A stretch of 64,000 nucleotides of DNA from Streptomyces sp. NBC_01262 (GCF_036226365.1 NZ_CP108462.1:6666501-6730500); one strand, 5' to 3'. Shown: positions 1 to 10,857, counted from the first letter of the stretch. Made by a program: numbers and translations. Notes: generated by a model not told the origin, from the sequence alone.

Positions 1-2
1 CC

Positions 3-794
3 CTCATCGAGGACGACGAACGCCGCATGGTGCACTCCGTCTTCGAGCTCGGCGAGACCCTCGTACGCGAAGTCATGGTCCCGCGCACCGAACTCGTCTC
101 CATCGAGCGCTACAAGACCATCCGTCAGGCCATGACACTCGCCCTGCGGTCCGGCTTCTCGCGCATCCCGGTGACGGGCGAGTCCGACGACGATGTCGTC
201 GGCATCGTCTACCTGAAGGACCTCGCCCGCCGCGTCCACATCAACCGCGAGTCCGAGACCGACCCGGTGTCCACGGTGATGCGGCCCGCCGCCTTCGTCC
301 CCGACACCAAGAACGCGGGCGACCTGCTCCGCGAGATGCAGCAACAGCGCAACCACGTCGCCGTCGTCGTCGACGAGTACGGCGGCACGGCCGGCATCGT
401 CACCATCGAGGACATCCTCGAAGAGATCGTCGGCGAGATCACCGACGAGTACGACACCGAGCTCCCGCCCGTCGAAGACCTCGGCGACGGCTCCTACCGC
501 GTCACCTCCCGCCTCGACCTCGGCGACCTCGGCGAGCTCTACGGCATCGACCTCGACGACGAGGACGTCGAGACCGTCGGCGGCCTCCTCGCCAAAACCC
601 TCGGCCGCGTCCCCATCCCCGGCGCCTCCGCCGTCTTCCCCCTCCCCGAGGACTCCTCCTACCCCGACCGGCCCCTCGGCCTCCGCCTCACCGCCGAGAC
701 CGTCGCGGGACGGCGCAACCGCATTGGCGCGGTGCTGGTCGAGCCGGTCCGGTCGGCCGAACTCAGCCCGTCCGGCGGCGGTCCGGCCGTCTGA
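3..794 (+). CDS. Hemolysin-family CBS domain protein (CorC/CNNM type), 5' end missing
   Basis: The reading frame is open to the left edge, so only the C-terminal part of the gene (about 263 residues) is present. It begins inside the linker before the CBS pair ([19 protein letters not shown], then [11 protein letters not shown]). Two CBS repeats follow, with the typical [23 protein letters not shown] segment of the second repeat, then a CorC_HlyC transporter-associated domain (about the last 90 residues). The missing N-terminus should hold the DUF21/CNNM membrane segments. Family members are inner-membrane proteins linked to magnesium or cobalt efflux; the substrate here is not known. It lies just upstream of the deaminase-like gene and era, an arrangement common in actinobacteria. 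Confidence 0.9.
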   Translation, partial: LIEDDERRMVHSVFELGETLVREVMVPRTELVSIERYKTIRQAMTLALRSGFSRIPVTGESDDDVVGIVYLKDLARRVHINRESETDPVSTVMRPAAFVPDTKNAGDLLREMQQQRNHVAVVVDEYGGTAGIVTIEDILEEIVGEITDEYDTELPPVEDLGDGSYRVTSRLDLGDLGELYGIDLDDEDVETVGGLLAKTLGRVPIPGASAVFPLPEDSSYPDRPLGLRLTAETVAGRRNRIGAVLVEPVRSAELSPSGGGPAV

Positions 795-818
795 CAAGGT
801 GCCGCCTGCGGATACGCT
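791..818 (+). promoter_or_regulatory. Probable leaderless promoter of the deaminase-like gene
   Basis: CTGACA at 791-796 and TACGCT at 813-818 are separated by 16 bp. The ATG at 825 follows the -10 box by 6 bp, so transcription would begin at or next to the start codon. No Shine-Dalgarno sequence precedes this ATG, which fits a leaderless transcript. The -35 box overlaps the stop codon of the CBS gene. Confidence 0.5.
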
Positions 819-824
819 GACCGC

Positions 825-1187
825 ATGAGCGACGACCTGCCCGCCGAGGCCCTGTCCGCCGAGGACCGCAAGATCATCACCCTGGCCCGCTCGGCCCGTG
901 CCCGCAACGGCGTGCCCGAGGGGGCGGCCGTACGTGACGAGACCGGGCGTACGTACGTGGCCGGGACGGTGGCCCTGGAATCGCTGAAGCTCAGCGCGCT
1001 GCAGACGGCCGTCGCCATGGCTGTCGCCAGCGGCGCGAAGTCGCTGGAGGCGGCGGCGGTCGTCACGGCGTCGGACGTGGTCTCGATCGCGGACCGCGCG
1101 GCGGTGCGGGACCTGGGCGGGGCGGAGACGCCGGTGCTGCTCGCGGGGCCGGACGGGACGCTGCGCGGCACGATCGCGGCCGGCTGA
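825..1187 (+). CDS. Cytidine deaminase-like protein lacking the zinc site
   Basis: A 120-residue protein whose length and fold pattern match small tetrameric cytidine deaminases, and which streptomycetes usually carry between the CBS gene and era. The position of the catalytic C-A-E of true enzymes reads S-A-L (LKLSALQTAVAMAVASGA), and no PCxxC motif follows. The whole protein contains no cysteine and no histidine, so it cannot bind the catalytic zinc in the usual way. It is therefore probably not an active deaminase. A structural or regulatory role is possible but unknown. The gene probably has its own leaderless promoter and may also be read from the upstream gene. Confidence 0.7.
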   Translation: MSDDLPAEALSAEDRKIITLARSARARNGVPEGAAVRDETGRTYVAGTVALESLKLSALQTAVAMAVASGAKSLEAAAVVTASDVVSIADRAAVRDLGGAETPVLLAGPDGTLRGTIAAG

Positions 1188-1252
1188 ACGTCAGGAGTGC
1201 CGGACCTCGCGCACGGTCGGCCGCGCCGGGCGGATCAGGGACAATGGACGCC

Positions 1253-2191
1253 ATGAGCGCTCGTACTGATTCCTCCGCCCCGCACCGGTCGGGCTTCGCC
1301 TGCTTCGTCGGCCGCCCCAACGCAGGCAAGTCCACCCTCACGAACGCTCTGGTCGGCATCAAGGTGGCGATCACCTCCAACCGGCCGCAGACGACCCGCC
1401 ACACGGTGCGCGGCATCGTTCACCGGGAGGACGCCCAGCTCGTCCTCGTCGACACCCCCGGGCTCCACAAGCCCCGCACCCTGCTCGGGGAGCGTCTCAA
1501 CGACGTCGTCCGCGCCACGTGGGCCGAGGTCGACGTCATCGGGTTCTGCCTGCCCGCCGACCAGAAGCTCGGCCCCGGTGACAAGTACATCGCCAAGGAG
1601 CTGGCGTCGGTCCGCAAGACCCCCAAGGTGGCCATCGTCACCAAGACCGACCTCGTCGACTCCAAGGCGCTGGCCGAGCAGCTCATCGCCATCGACCAGC
1701 TGGGCAAGGAGCTCGGCATCGAATGGGCCGAGATCGTCCCCGTCTCGGCCGTCGGCGACAAGCAGGTCTCCCTCCTCGCCGACCTTCTCGTGCCCCTGCT
1801 CCCCGAAGGCCCGATGCTCTACCCCGAGGGCGACCTCACGGACGAGCCCGAGCAGGTCATGGTCGCCGAGCTGATCCGCGAGGCCGCGCTCGAAGGCGTA
1901 CGGGACGAGCTGCCGCACTCCATCGCGGTCGTCGTCGAGGAGATGATCCCCCGTGAGGGGCGCCCCGAGGGCAAGCCGCTGCTCGACGTCCACGCGAACA
2001 TCTATATCGAGCGGCCCAGCCAGAAGGGCATCATCATCGGCCCGAAGGGCGCCCGGCTGAAGGAGGTCGGTACGAAGTCGCGCAAGCACATCGAGGCGCT
2101 GCTCGGTACGCCGGTCTTCCTGGATCTGCATGTGAAGGTCGCGAAGGACTGGCAGCGCGACCCGAAGCAGCTGCGCAAACTCGGCTTCTAG
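1253..2191 (+). CDS. era: GTPase Era, 16S rRNA-binding ribosome assembly factor
   Basis: Era binds the 3' end of 16S rRNA and helps mature the 30S subunit. The P-loop GRPNAGKS lies near residue 20, the switch II motif DTPG near 70, TKTD near 130, and a C-terminal KH domain carries IIIGPKGARLKEVG. At 312 residues the length is normal. The ATG at 1253 is preferred over the ATG at 1244 because the purine-rich CAGGGA at 1236-1241 is then 11 bases away; it is too close to the earlier ATG. The stop codon overlaps by 4 bp that of the convergent emfourin-like gene. Confidence 0.95.
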   Translation: MSARTDSSAPHRSGFACFVGRPNAGKSTLTNALVGIKVAITSNRPQTTRHTVRGIVHREDAQLVLVDTPGLHKPRTLLGERLNDVVRATWAEVDVIGFCLPADQKLGPGDKYIAKELASVRKTPKVAIVTKTDLVDSKALAEQLIAIDQLGKELGIEWAEIVPVSAVGDKQVSLLADLLVPLLPEGPMLYPEGDLTDEPEQVMVAELIREAALEGVRDELPHSIAVVVEEMIPREGRPEGKPLLDVHANIYIERPSQKGIIIGPKGARLKEVGTKSRKHIEALLGTPVFLDLHVKVAKDWQRDPKQLRKLGF

Positions 2192-2454
2192 GAGCCTTCT
2201 TTCAGGATTGTCCGCACCAGCTCCCGCTGTGCCTGCGTGAGCTGCGGGTCCGCGCAGTGCACCGTCCGGCCGTCCACGGTGATCGTGTACTGGAAGCCGT
2301 CGGGAACCCCCCGTGGGGGCGCGGCCTCGCCCGCGGCGAGGGCGTCGCGGGCGAGGCCGTGCAGATGGAACGCGTCGGGCCGGCCGGCGGTGTCCAGGGC
2401 GGCTTGACGCTCGATTCCGGCGAAGCCGCCGGAGCGGGTCACGGAGATGCGCAT
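2188..2454 (-). CDS. Emfourin-type inhibitor of M4 metallopeptidase (protealysin-associated)
   Basis: An 88-residue cytoplasmic protein with no signal peptide, starting MRISVTRSGGFAGIERQAAL and ending with a helical segment (LTQAQRELVRTIL). The RSGGFAG start and the length match the emfourin family, small proteins that inhibit M4 peptidases of the protealysin type and are encoded beside them. Here the gene lies 30 bp downstream of such a peptidase on the same strand, so the two almost certainly form an operon. Inference: it binds the peptidase active site inside the cell. Assignment rests on the N-terminal motif, the size and the pairing. Confidence 0.8.
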   Translation of the reverse strand: MRISVTRSGGFAGIERQAALDTAGRPDAFHLHGLARDALAAGEAAPPRGVPDGFQYTITVDGRTVHCADPQLTQAQRELVRTILKEGS

Positions 2455-2484
2455 ACCGTGCGCCTACCCGTGGACGGACGACGG

Positions 2485-3579
2485 TCACGCACTTTCGGGA
2501 ACGCTTTCGGGAGCGCTTTCGGCGGCCGGGACGCCGACCTGGCCCCAGGCGTCGAGGACGGCCTTGTGCTCGTCGCCGTCGCCGTAGCGGGCGCGGGCGG
2601 AGGCGACGGTGAGGGCGGCGAAGGCGGCGAAGTCCGCGTTGGGGCCCAGCTCGCCGCCGGTGAGGGTGTCGTACCAGATCTGTCCGGCCTTCTCCCAGGC
2701 GTGGCCGCCCAGTGCCTCGGCGACGAGGTAGAAGGCGTGGTTGGGGATGCCGGAGTTGATGTGGACGCCGCCGTTGTCGCGGCCGGTGTGCACGTAGTGC
2801 TCCATGGTGGCGGGCTGCGGGTCCTTGCCGAGGACGTCGTCGTCGTACGCGGTCCCCGGGGCCTTCATGGACCGCAGTGCGACGCCGGTCACGCGCGGGG
2901 CCAGCAGCCCGGCGCCGATGAGCCAGTCGGCCTGGTCGGCGGTCTGCTGGAGGGCGTACTGCTTGACCAGCGACCCGAAGACATCGGACAGCGACTCGTT
3001 GAGCGCGCCGGACTGGCTGAAGTACTCCAGGTTCGCGGTGTGGTAGGTCACGCCGTGGGTGAGCTCGTGCCCGATGACGTCGAGGGAGATGGTGAAGTCG
3101 TTGAAGATCTCGCCGTCGCCGTCGCCGAACACCATCTGCTCGCCGTTCCAGAAGGCGTTGTTGTAGCCCTCGTCGTAGTGGACGGAGGCGATCAGCGGCA
3201 TGCCCGAGTCGTCGATCGAGTGGCGGTTGTACGCCTTCAGGTAGAGCTCGAAGGTCGCGCCGAGGCCGTCGTAGGCCCGGTTGACGGTGATGTCCTTGAC
3301 GGGGTTGTGGCCTTCGGGACGGACCTTCTTGCCCGGCAGGTCGGTGCGGTGCTTGGCGTCGTAGACCGTCCGGTTCGGCAGGTCCGATGGCGCCCCCGCA
3401 GGCACCGGACCGATCGCGCTGACGGTGGCGAGGCGGCGCCGCGTGCGCAGGGCGGCGTCCTGTTCCAGGGTGCGGCGGGCGGGATCGGCGAGTGCCTGGT
3501 CCTCGTTCCGGGCGATCTTGTCCAGGACGTGCGGCGGGATGATCGTGCAGAAGACAGGAGCGTGGGATGTGTGCGTCAT
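2485..3579 (-). CDS. M4 family metallopeptidase, protealysin type
   Basis: A thermolysin-fold zinc protease of 364 residues. The catalytic HELTH lies in VIGHELTHGVTYHTANLEYF, and the third zinc ligand is the Glu of GALNESLSD. The M4 C-terminal domain is present (GGVHINSGIPNHAFYLVA). There is no signal peptide. Instead it has the short protealysin-type propeptide with CTIIPPHVLDKIA, which points to an intracellular enzyme rather than a secreted thermolysin. The start at 3579 (MTHTSHAPVFCTIIPPH) is chosen because family propeptides begin there; an in-frame start at 3615 would add 12 unsupported residues. The C-terminus is a PES repeat. It is followed by its probable inhibitor gene. Confidence 0.92.
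   Translation of the reverse strand: MTHTSHAPVFCTIIPPHVLDKIARNEDQALADPARRTLEQDAALRTRRRLATVSAIGPVPAGAPSDLPNRTVYDAKHRTDLPGKKVRPEGHNPVKDITVNRAYDGLGATFELYLKAYNRHSIDDSGMPLIASVHYDEGYNNAFWNGEQMVFGDGDGEIFNDFTISLDVIGHELTHGVTYHTANLEYFSQSGALNESLSDVFGSLVKQYALQQTADQADWLIGAGLLAPRVTGVALRSMKAPGTAYDDDVLGKDPQPATMEHYVHTGRDNGGVHINSGIPNHAFYLVAEALGGHAWEKAGQIWYDTLTGGELGPNADFAAFAALTVASARARYGDGDEHKAVLDAWGQVGVPAAESAPESVPESA
2489..2524. repeat. 12-bp tandem repeat at the 3' end of the M4 peptidase gene
   Basis: Three units of the type CGCTTTCGGGAG, in frame with the peptidase, encode a PES(A/V)-like repeat that forms the last residues before the stop codon. It belongs to a set of short tandem repeats near gene ends in this window. 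Confidence 0.8.
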
Positions 3580-3691
3580 GCACGGCAATCTGGCACGCAG
3601 TGAGCGGGCTGTCACCGGTTGCTCCTGATGATCACGAAAATGAGAGAATATCTACGCTTTTCCGCGCATGCCGCCCGATCCCGCATACTGA

Positions 3692-5641
<1,950 letters not shown>

Positions 5642-5657
5642 GTTTTCCTCACTTCGA

Positions 5658-5701
5658 GCACCGGGACCGGCCCTGTTTTCGGGCCGGTCCCAGTGCTTTT
5701 T
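5658..5701 (+). terminator. Rho-independent terminator of leuA
   Basis: GGGACCGGCCC (5663-5673) pairs perfectly with GGGCCGGTCCC (5681-5691). The stem is extended by GCAC (5658-5661) with GTGC (5693-5696) across one mismatch. The loop is TGTTTTC and a run of five T follows. Confidence 0.9.
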
Positions 5702-5856
5702 ATGAATTGCCCCCTTACGTGGTACTGACTGCACGTCATCGATGTGGCTAACATCACGGAAACACGGCAGCGTTGCCGAGGCGTTATCCGCGCTCACGCG
5801 TCAGGCGCAGCCGTGTCCGTACAAAGCGGGACGAAACGGCGGCCGGAGGGCGCGAG

Positions 5857-6582
5857 GTGCTCCAGATCAAGGGCTTGTGCATCCTGGGCGTGCGTACGAC
5901 CTGGCACACCGAGGGCGACGGGGATTTCTTCTGCCCCGACTGCGGTGGCGACCGCGGCTACCGGCGTCGCAGCGGCACCCGCCGGCTCACCCTGCTCGGC
6001 CTCCCGCTCTGGCCGCGCGGCAGCGCCGGCACGATCGTCGAGTGCGTGATGTGCCGCGGCCGCCTCGGCCCCGAGGCCCTCGAACGCCCCACCGCCACCG
6101 TCTTCTCCGCGATGCTGCGCGACGCCGTCCACACCGTCGCCCTGGCCGTCCTCACCGCCGGCGGCGCCCCCGGCGCCACTGGGGGAGCCGCCTGCACCGC
6201 CGCCGTCGGCGCCGTCCGCTCGGCGGGCTTCACCGACTGCACCGAGGACCAGCTCCTCGGCCTCCTCGCCGCCATCGTCGCCGACGAGGGCCGCTTCCCC
6301 GGCGCCGCCGACGCCTGGGGCCCCGCCGGCCTCGCCGACGCCCTCGACGGCTGCGGAAGCTGGCTCTCCATCGAGCTCCACGAAGCCCTCGAACCCCTCG
6401 CCCGCCACCTCGTCCCCCAGGGCTGCGAGCACATCCTCCTCCAGGGCGCCCGCATCGCCCTGGCCGACGGCCCCTACCTCCCCGCCGAACGCGAGGTCCT
6501 CGCCGCTGTCGGCCGCTGCCTCGGCCTCACCCCGGCGGACATCGACCGCCTCCTGGAAGCGGCGGCGGGCACGCCGTCCTAG
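5857..6582 (+). CDS. TerB-like (tellurite resistance family) protein with N-terminal zinc ribbon
   Basis: A 241-residue soluble protein. Residues 1-75 hold two CxxC pairs (CPDCGGDRGY and CVMCRGRL) forming a probable zinc ribbon. The rest is helical and resembles the TerB fold (FSAMLRDAVHTVALAVLTAGG; ILLQGARIALADGPYLPAEREVLAAVGRCLGLTPADIDRLL). Streptomycetes carry this gene widely; the molecular role is unknown and tellurite resistance is not implied. The GTG at 5857 is chosen because GGAGG lies 7 bases upstream and the zinc ribbon begins soon after; the upstream ATG at 5773 would add an Arg-rich stretch with no support. It is followed by the convergent peptidase gene. Confidence 0.75.
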   Translation: MLQIKGLCILGVRTTWHTEGDGDFFCPDCGGDRGYRRRSGTRRLTLLGLPLWPRGSAGTIVECVMCRGRLGPEALERPTATVFSAMLRDAVHTVALAVLTAGGAPGATGGAACTAAVGAVRSAGFTDCTEDQLLGLLAAIVADEGRFPGAADAWGPAGLADALDGCGSWLSIELHEALEPLARHLVPQGCEHILLQGARIALADGPYLPAEREVLAAVGRCLGLTPADIDRLLEAAAGTPS

Positions 6583-6595
6583 GGCCGGACAGGCT

Positions 6596-8533
6596 CTAGA
6601 GCCACCGGTCGAACCACGCCCGCGTGCGCCGGAGCAGGTCGAGCTGATGGTTCCGCTCCCTGAGGCCGTGCCCCTCGCGCGGATAGACGACGAACTCGTG
6701 CTCGACCCCGAACCGGCTGAGGGCACGGTGGAAGTAGATCGACTGGCCCACCGGAACGTTCGAGTCGTCCTCGCCGTGCACGATCAGCACCGGCGTACGG
6801 ACCTTCGACGCGTACGAGACCGGGCTGACCCGGTCGTGGGGATGCGGCCCGGCGCCCTCCCAGCCGACGCTGCCGGTGAGATCCGCCTCCACGGATCCCC
6901 ATTCACCGGTGGCGGCGAGCATGCCCCAGTCACTGATCCCGGCGCCCATCAGCGCGGCCTTGAACCGATCGGTCTGCCCCACCGCCCACGCTGTCATGAA
7001 ACCGCCGTGACTCCATCCGCCGATCCCGAGCCGATCCGGATCCGCGACCCCGTCCGCGATCAGCAGGTCGATCCCGCTCAGGATGTCCGTCAACTCGTCG
7101 CCGCCGATTGCGCCCGCCACCATCGATGCGAAGTCATGGCCATGGCCCGAACCACCCCTCGGGTTGGGCAGGAACACCGCGTAGCCCGCCGCCGCGAGCA
7201 ACTGCCCCGAAAGTATTGAATAGAGCTGGAGCTCGTCCGCGTACCGGCTGTAGGGGCCGCCGTGCACGTACGTCACGAGCGGGAACGGGCCGTCCTCCCG
7301 GCGCTTGCCGACCGGCAGGATCAGCAGCGCGTCGAGCTCCAGCCCGTCGGAGGCCTTGTAGGACAGCCGCTCCTGCGTTCCCCACGTCATCCGGCGCACC
7401 TGCGGCCTGGTGTCGCTGACCCGGACCAGTGGGCCGCCCGGAGGCCCGGCATGGACCTCCCTCGGCTCGTACGTCCCACCCGCGATCGCGGCGACCACCT
7501 CACCCGAGCGGCTCACGGTGAGCGCGTCGATGGGGCCCTCCCTGGTGGCCACCCGCCGGAACCGCAGCTCCCCGGGGTCGAGCCGGTAGACCGCCGTGTC
7601 GAGCCCGTCGGCGAACAGCGCCAGCGGCGGACCGTCCGCTACCTGTGCCAGGCCTTCCGGGCAGACGGTCATGCCGGTGGTCAGGTTGCGGTGCTCCCCG
7701 CCCTGAGACACGCTCACGTCGAAAACGGCGGTACCGCTGGCCAGGCCAGGAGGGATCTGCGCCACATACGCCAGATGCCAGGTACCACCGCCCTGCTTCC
7801 ACCAGGTCAGCGCGTGCGAATCAGGCCCGGCCGCCCGGCCAAGCCCCTGGACCACCCCCGTCTCCGGGTCGACCACGTGCAACTCGGCGGTGAACGCGCC
7901 GGGATCGATGTCCGGGCACTCCCAGCTCAGCACCGCCAGCGGCCCTCCGTCCGGCCGCTGCACCATTTCCACGACGTGCCGGTCGCCCAGCCCGTCCAAC
8001 AGCCGCACCTCGCCACTGCCGAGATCCAGCAGCCGCAGCCGGCCGTAGGGCACCCGCTCGCCCCACACCACCGCGTCGTCGCGCTCGTCCTTCCTGCGCT
8101 TGTCCTCCTCCGTCGGCTCGTCCCTGGCCACCAGGGCCACCGACCGGCCGTCCGCGAGCGGCAGATAGTTCGAGATCGCGCCGGGCCAGGTGGGCAGCGC
8201 CTCGGCCTCCCCACCATCGAGCCGGATCCGGTGCAGCTGGGGCGGCGCACCCCGCCGAGCGCGGTCCGACCCGAAGAACAGCGACTCGGAGTCCGGCGCC
8301 CACTTCGGCATGCAGTCCCACGCCGTACCGGCCGTCAGCTTCCTCGGTGGCGAACTCCCGTCGGCGGCGGCCACCCACAGTGCCCCGAGCGGCAGCTCCT
8401 CCTTCCGGCCGATCGTGCCGACCGCGTAGGCGACCCATCGCCCGTCCGGGGAGATCACCGGCTCCTTCGGTAGGTCGCTGTCCACGACCAGCTCCGCGGT
8501 CAACTCCGGTATGCCTTCGCCTGCTTCCTGCAT
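6596..8533 (-). CDS. S9 family serine peptidase (prolyl oligopeptidase / dipeptidyl aminopeptidase-like)
   Basis: A 645-residue cytoplasmic hydrolase with no signal peptide. The N-terminal two thirds form a WD40/TolB-type propeller with repeated SPDGRWVAYAV-like motifs. The C-terminal alpha/beta-hydrolase domain carries the nucleophile in GGWSHGGF, the acid in HGEDDSNVP and the histidine in REGHGL near the C-terminus. Such enzymes cleave short peptides, often after proline. The ATG at 8533 (MQEAGEGIPELTAELV) is used because GGAAGGG precedes it by 8 bases; the frame is open upstream to 8830 but that extension overlaps the divergent MMPL promoter. Confidence 0.88.
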   Translation of the reverse strand: MQEAGEGIPELTAELVVDSDLPKEPVISPDGRWVAYAVGTIGRKEELPLGALWVAAADGSSPPRKLTAGTAWDCMPKWAPDSESLFFGSDRARRGAPPQLHRIRLDGGEAEALPTWPGAISNYLPLADGRSVALVARDEPTEEDKRRKDERDDAVVWGERVPYGRLRLLDLGSGEVRLLDGLGDRHVVEMVQRPDGGPLAVLSWECPDIDPGAFTAELHVVDPETGVVQGLGRAAGPDSHALTWWKQGGGTWHLAYVAQIPPGLASGTAVFDVSVSQGGEHRNLTTGMTVCPEGLAQVADGPPLALFADGLDTAVYRLDPGELRFRRVATREGPIDALTVSRSGEVVAAIAGGTYEPREVHAGPPGGPLVRVSDTRPQVRRMTWGTQERLSYKASDGLELDALLILPVGKRREDGPFPLVTYVHGGPYSRYADELQLYSILSGQLLAAAGYAVFLPNPRGGSGHGHDFASMVAGAIGGDELTDILSGIDLLIADGVADPDRLGIGGWSHGGFMTAWAVGQTDRFKAALMGAGISDWGMLAATGEWGSVEADLTGSVGWEGAGPHPHDRVSPVSYASKVRTPVLIVHGEDDSNVPVGQSIYFHRALSRFGVEHEFVVYPREGHGLRERNHQLDLLRRTRAWFDRWL

Positions 8534-8627
8534 GCGGCGTGCCCTTCCGTCGTCGGGTATGAGCCGCTCATCCTGCCGCAGCGCCTGACGGTGCGCTCCT
8601 CCTTTGCCTCGTCCTGGGCCGCCGGCG

Positions 8628-8643
8628 TACTCCCCGGGGAGTA
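8628..8643. promoter_or_regulatory. 16-bp perfect palindrome between divergent S9 peptidase and MMPL genes
   Basis: TACTCCCCGGGGAGTA is perfectly self-complementary. It sits near the middle of the 230-bp gap between the two divergent starts (8533 and 8764), where a dimeric regulator such as the adjacent response regulator could bind. Function is inferred from position only. Confidence 0.4.
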
Positions 8644-8763
8644 ACCGCTCCCGCCCCGCACCCCACGCAGTAGGCCCCGTCTCGCTCTCGTGCCCGACGA
8701 AAGCAGGCCCCCGGCCCGGAAGTCTGGAAGCCATCAGACACCCGGCCCGGAGGGAGAACGACC

Positions 8764-10842
8764 ATGGGGGGCACCAGCACAGCGACAGCCGTACCGACGG
8801 CATCGCCACCACGCAGGAACCGAGGGGCACGCGCCGTGCCCTGGGCCATGCTCGTGCTGTGGTTGGCGGTGCTGGCGCTGGCGGGCCCGCTGGCCGGCAA
8901 GCTGGCGGACGTACAGCAGAACAGGGCGGTGGACTATCTGCCGGTGAGCGCGGACTCGACGCAGGTGGCGAAGATCCAGGACTCGCTGCCGGGCGGGGAG
9001 GCCACCGAGCTGGTCGTCGTCTACCACCGGGACACGGGGCTGACGGCGGCCGACCGCAGCAGGGCGGCGGCGCAGACCGCCGCGATCGCGCGGAGTCATG
9101 AACTCACCCGGCGGCCGCAGGGCATCCCGTCCAAGGACGGCACGACGCTGATGTACGCGGTCTCCAGCACCCAGCCCGGCCAGGACGACGACGCCAAGAG
9201 CGCCTTCGTCGACGACGTACGGGACACGACCGCCGGCGGGGCAGGTCTGAAGGTGGAGGTGGGCGGCCCGGGGGCGCTGAACACCGACATGAAGGAGGTG
9301 TACTCGTCGCTCGACGGGCCGCTGCTCTACACGACGGTCGCGGTGGTCGCGGTGCTGCTGATCATCATCTACCGCAGTCCGCTGCTGTGGCTGCTGCCGC
9401 TCGTCGTCGCGGGAGTGGCCGACGCGGGCGCGATGGCCGCCGTGTACGGCCTGCACAAGGGCTTCGACATCACCGTCACAGGCCAGAGCCAGGGCGTCAT
9501 GACCATCCTGGTCTTCGGCGCCGGCACGGACTACGCGCTGCTCCTGGTGTCCCGCTATCGCGAGGAACTGCGCCGGATACCACATCCGTACGACGCCATG
9601 CGCACCGCGCTTCGAGGCTGCGGCCCCGCGATCCTGGCCTCGTCCGGGACGGTGGCGGCCGGGCTGCTGTGCCTGCTCGCCGCCGACCTCAACAGCAGCC
9701 GTGGGATGGGCCCGATCGCGGCGGTCGGCGTGCTGTGCGCGCTGATCGCGATGACGACGCTGCTGCCCGCGCTGCTGGTGCTGCTGGGCCGCCGGGTCTT
9801 CTGGCCGCTGGTCCCGGCGTACGGGAGCGAGCCGCCGCAAAGGCGCGGGCTGTTCGCGGCGATGGGCAGTTCGGCGGCGCGGCGGCCCTACGCGGTGCTG
9901 GCGGGCGGGGCGGTGCTGCTGGGCGCGCTGGCGCTGGGGACGCTGAATCTGCCGAAGGGCCTGCACAACGAGGACGCCTTCACCGCGAGGCCGGAGTCGG
10001 TGACCGCGATGCGGACCCTCGCCGAGGCCTACCCGGAGCAGGGCACCCAGCCGATCGTGGTCGTCGCCCCTACAGGGCGGGCGGACGAGGCGCTGGCGAA
10101 GGCCCGGAGCACCGACGGCGTCGCGTCGGCCGAACGGGGCCGCAGCGGCGGAGGCTGGACCGAGCTGTCGGTGACGGCGCGGGCGGCGCCGGAGACGGCG
10201 GCCGAGACGGCCACCATCCAGGCGCTGCGGGCGGCGCTGGACCAGGACTACGGGGCGTACGTGGGAGGGGCCAGCGCCCAGCAAGTGGACCTGGCGGACA
10301 CGAGCGCGAGCGACCGGTGGGTGGTGGTGCCGCTGGTGCTGGCCTCGGTGCTGCTGATCCTGATCGCGCTGCTGCGCAGCCTGGTCGCCCCGCTGCTGCT
10401 GGTCGCGGCCGTCATCGCGGTGTGGGGCGCGGCCCTGGGCATCGGCGGGCTGGTCTTCGGGCCGCTGTTCGGCTTCGCCGGTACGGATCCCGGGCTGCCG
10501 CTGCTGTCCTTCGTGTTCCTGGTCGCGCTCGGCGTCGACTACGGCATCTTCCTGATGCACCGCATGCGCGAGGAGTCCCTGTCCGGGGCCGAGCCCTCCG
10601 CCGCGGCCCTGACCGCGCTGCGCACGACGGGCGGGGTCATCGCCTCGGCGGGACTGGTGCTGGCGGCGACCTTCTCGGTGCTGGTGAACATGCCCCTGGT
10701 GGGGCTGGTCGAGCTGGGCTTCGTCATCGCGGTGGGCGTGCTGCTGGACACCTTCCTCGTACGGACGTACCTGGTGACCTCGGCGAGCCTGGCGCTGGGG
10801 CGTGCGGTCTGGTGGCCGGGACGCCTGAGCAAGCGCCCGTAA
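8764..10842 (+). CDS. MMPL family (RND-type) membrane transporter
   Basis: A 692-residue inner-membrane protein with the MMPL layout. There is one N-terminal membrane helix, a soluble loop, a block of five helices (from TTVAVVAVLLIIIYRSPLLW), a second helix and loop, then another block of five (from WVVVPLVLASVLLILIALL). The conserved FGAGTDYALLLVSRYREEL and LGVDYGIFLMHRMREE segments carry the Asp-Tyr pairs expected to conduct protons. Relatives export lipids, siderophores or antibiotics (ActII-ORF3 type); the substrate is unknown. The gene lies 15 bp before a histidine kinase gene, so it is probably co-transcribed with and may be controlled by that two-component system. Confidence 0.9.
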   Translation: MGGTSTATAVPTASPPRRNRGARAVPWAMLVLWLAVLALAGPLAGKLADVQQNRAVDYLPVSADSTQVAKIQDSLPGGEATELVVVYHRDTGLTAADRSRAAAQTAAIARSHELTRRPQGIPSKDGTTLMYAVSSTQPGQDDDAKSAFVDDVRDTTAGGAGLKVEVGGPGALNTDMKEVYSSLDGPLLYTTVAVVAVLLIIIYRSPLLWLLPLVVAGVADAGAMAAVYGLHKGFDITVTGQSQGVMTILVFGAGTDYALLLVSRYREELRRIPHPYDAMRTALRGCGPAILASSGTVAAGLLCLLAADLNSSRGMGPIAAVGVLCALIAMTTLLPALLVLLGRRVFWPLVPAYGSEPPQRRGLFAAMGSSAARRPYAVLAGGAVLLGALALGTLNLPKGLHNEDAFTARPESVTAMRTLAEAYPEQGTQPIVVVAPTGRADEALAKARSTDGVASAERGRSGGGWTELSVTARAAPETAAETATIQALRAALDQDYGAYVGGASAQQVDLADTSASDRWVVVPLVLASVLLILIALLRSLVAPLLLVAAVIAVWGAALGIGGLVFGPLFGFAGTDPGLPLLSFVFLVALGVDYGIFLMHRMREESLSGAEPSAAALTALRTTGGVIASAGLVLAATFSVLVNMPLVGLVELGFVIAVGVLLDTFLVRTYLVTSASLALGRAVWWPGRLSKRP

Positions 10843-10857
10843 GGGGAAGATGGAGCC

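Noticed and set aside
1235-3583. 782-codon open frame antisense to era and running through the M4 peptidase in another frame
   Set aside because: Low-complexity Arg/Pro composition in the first half; the real genes are in other frames.
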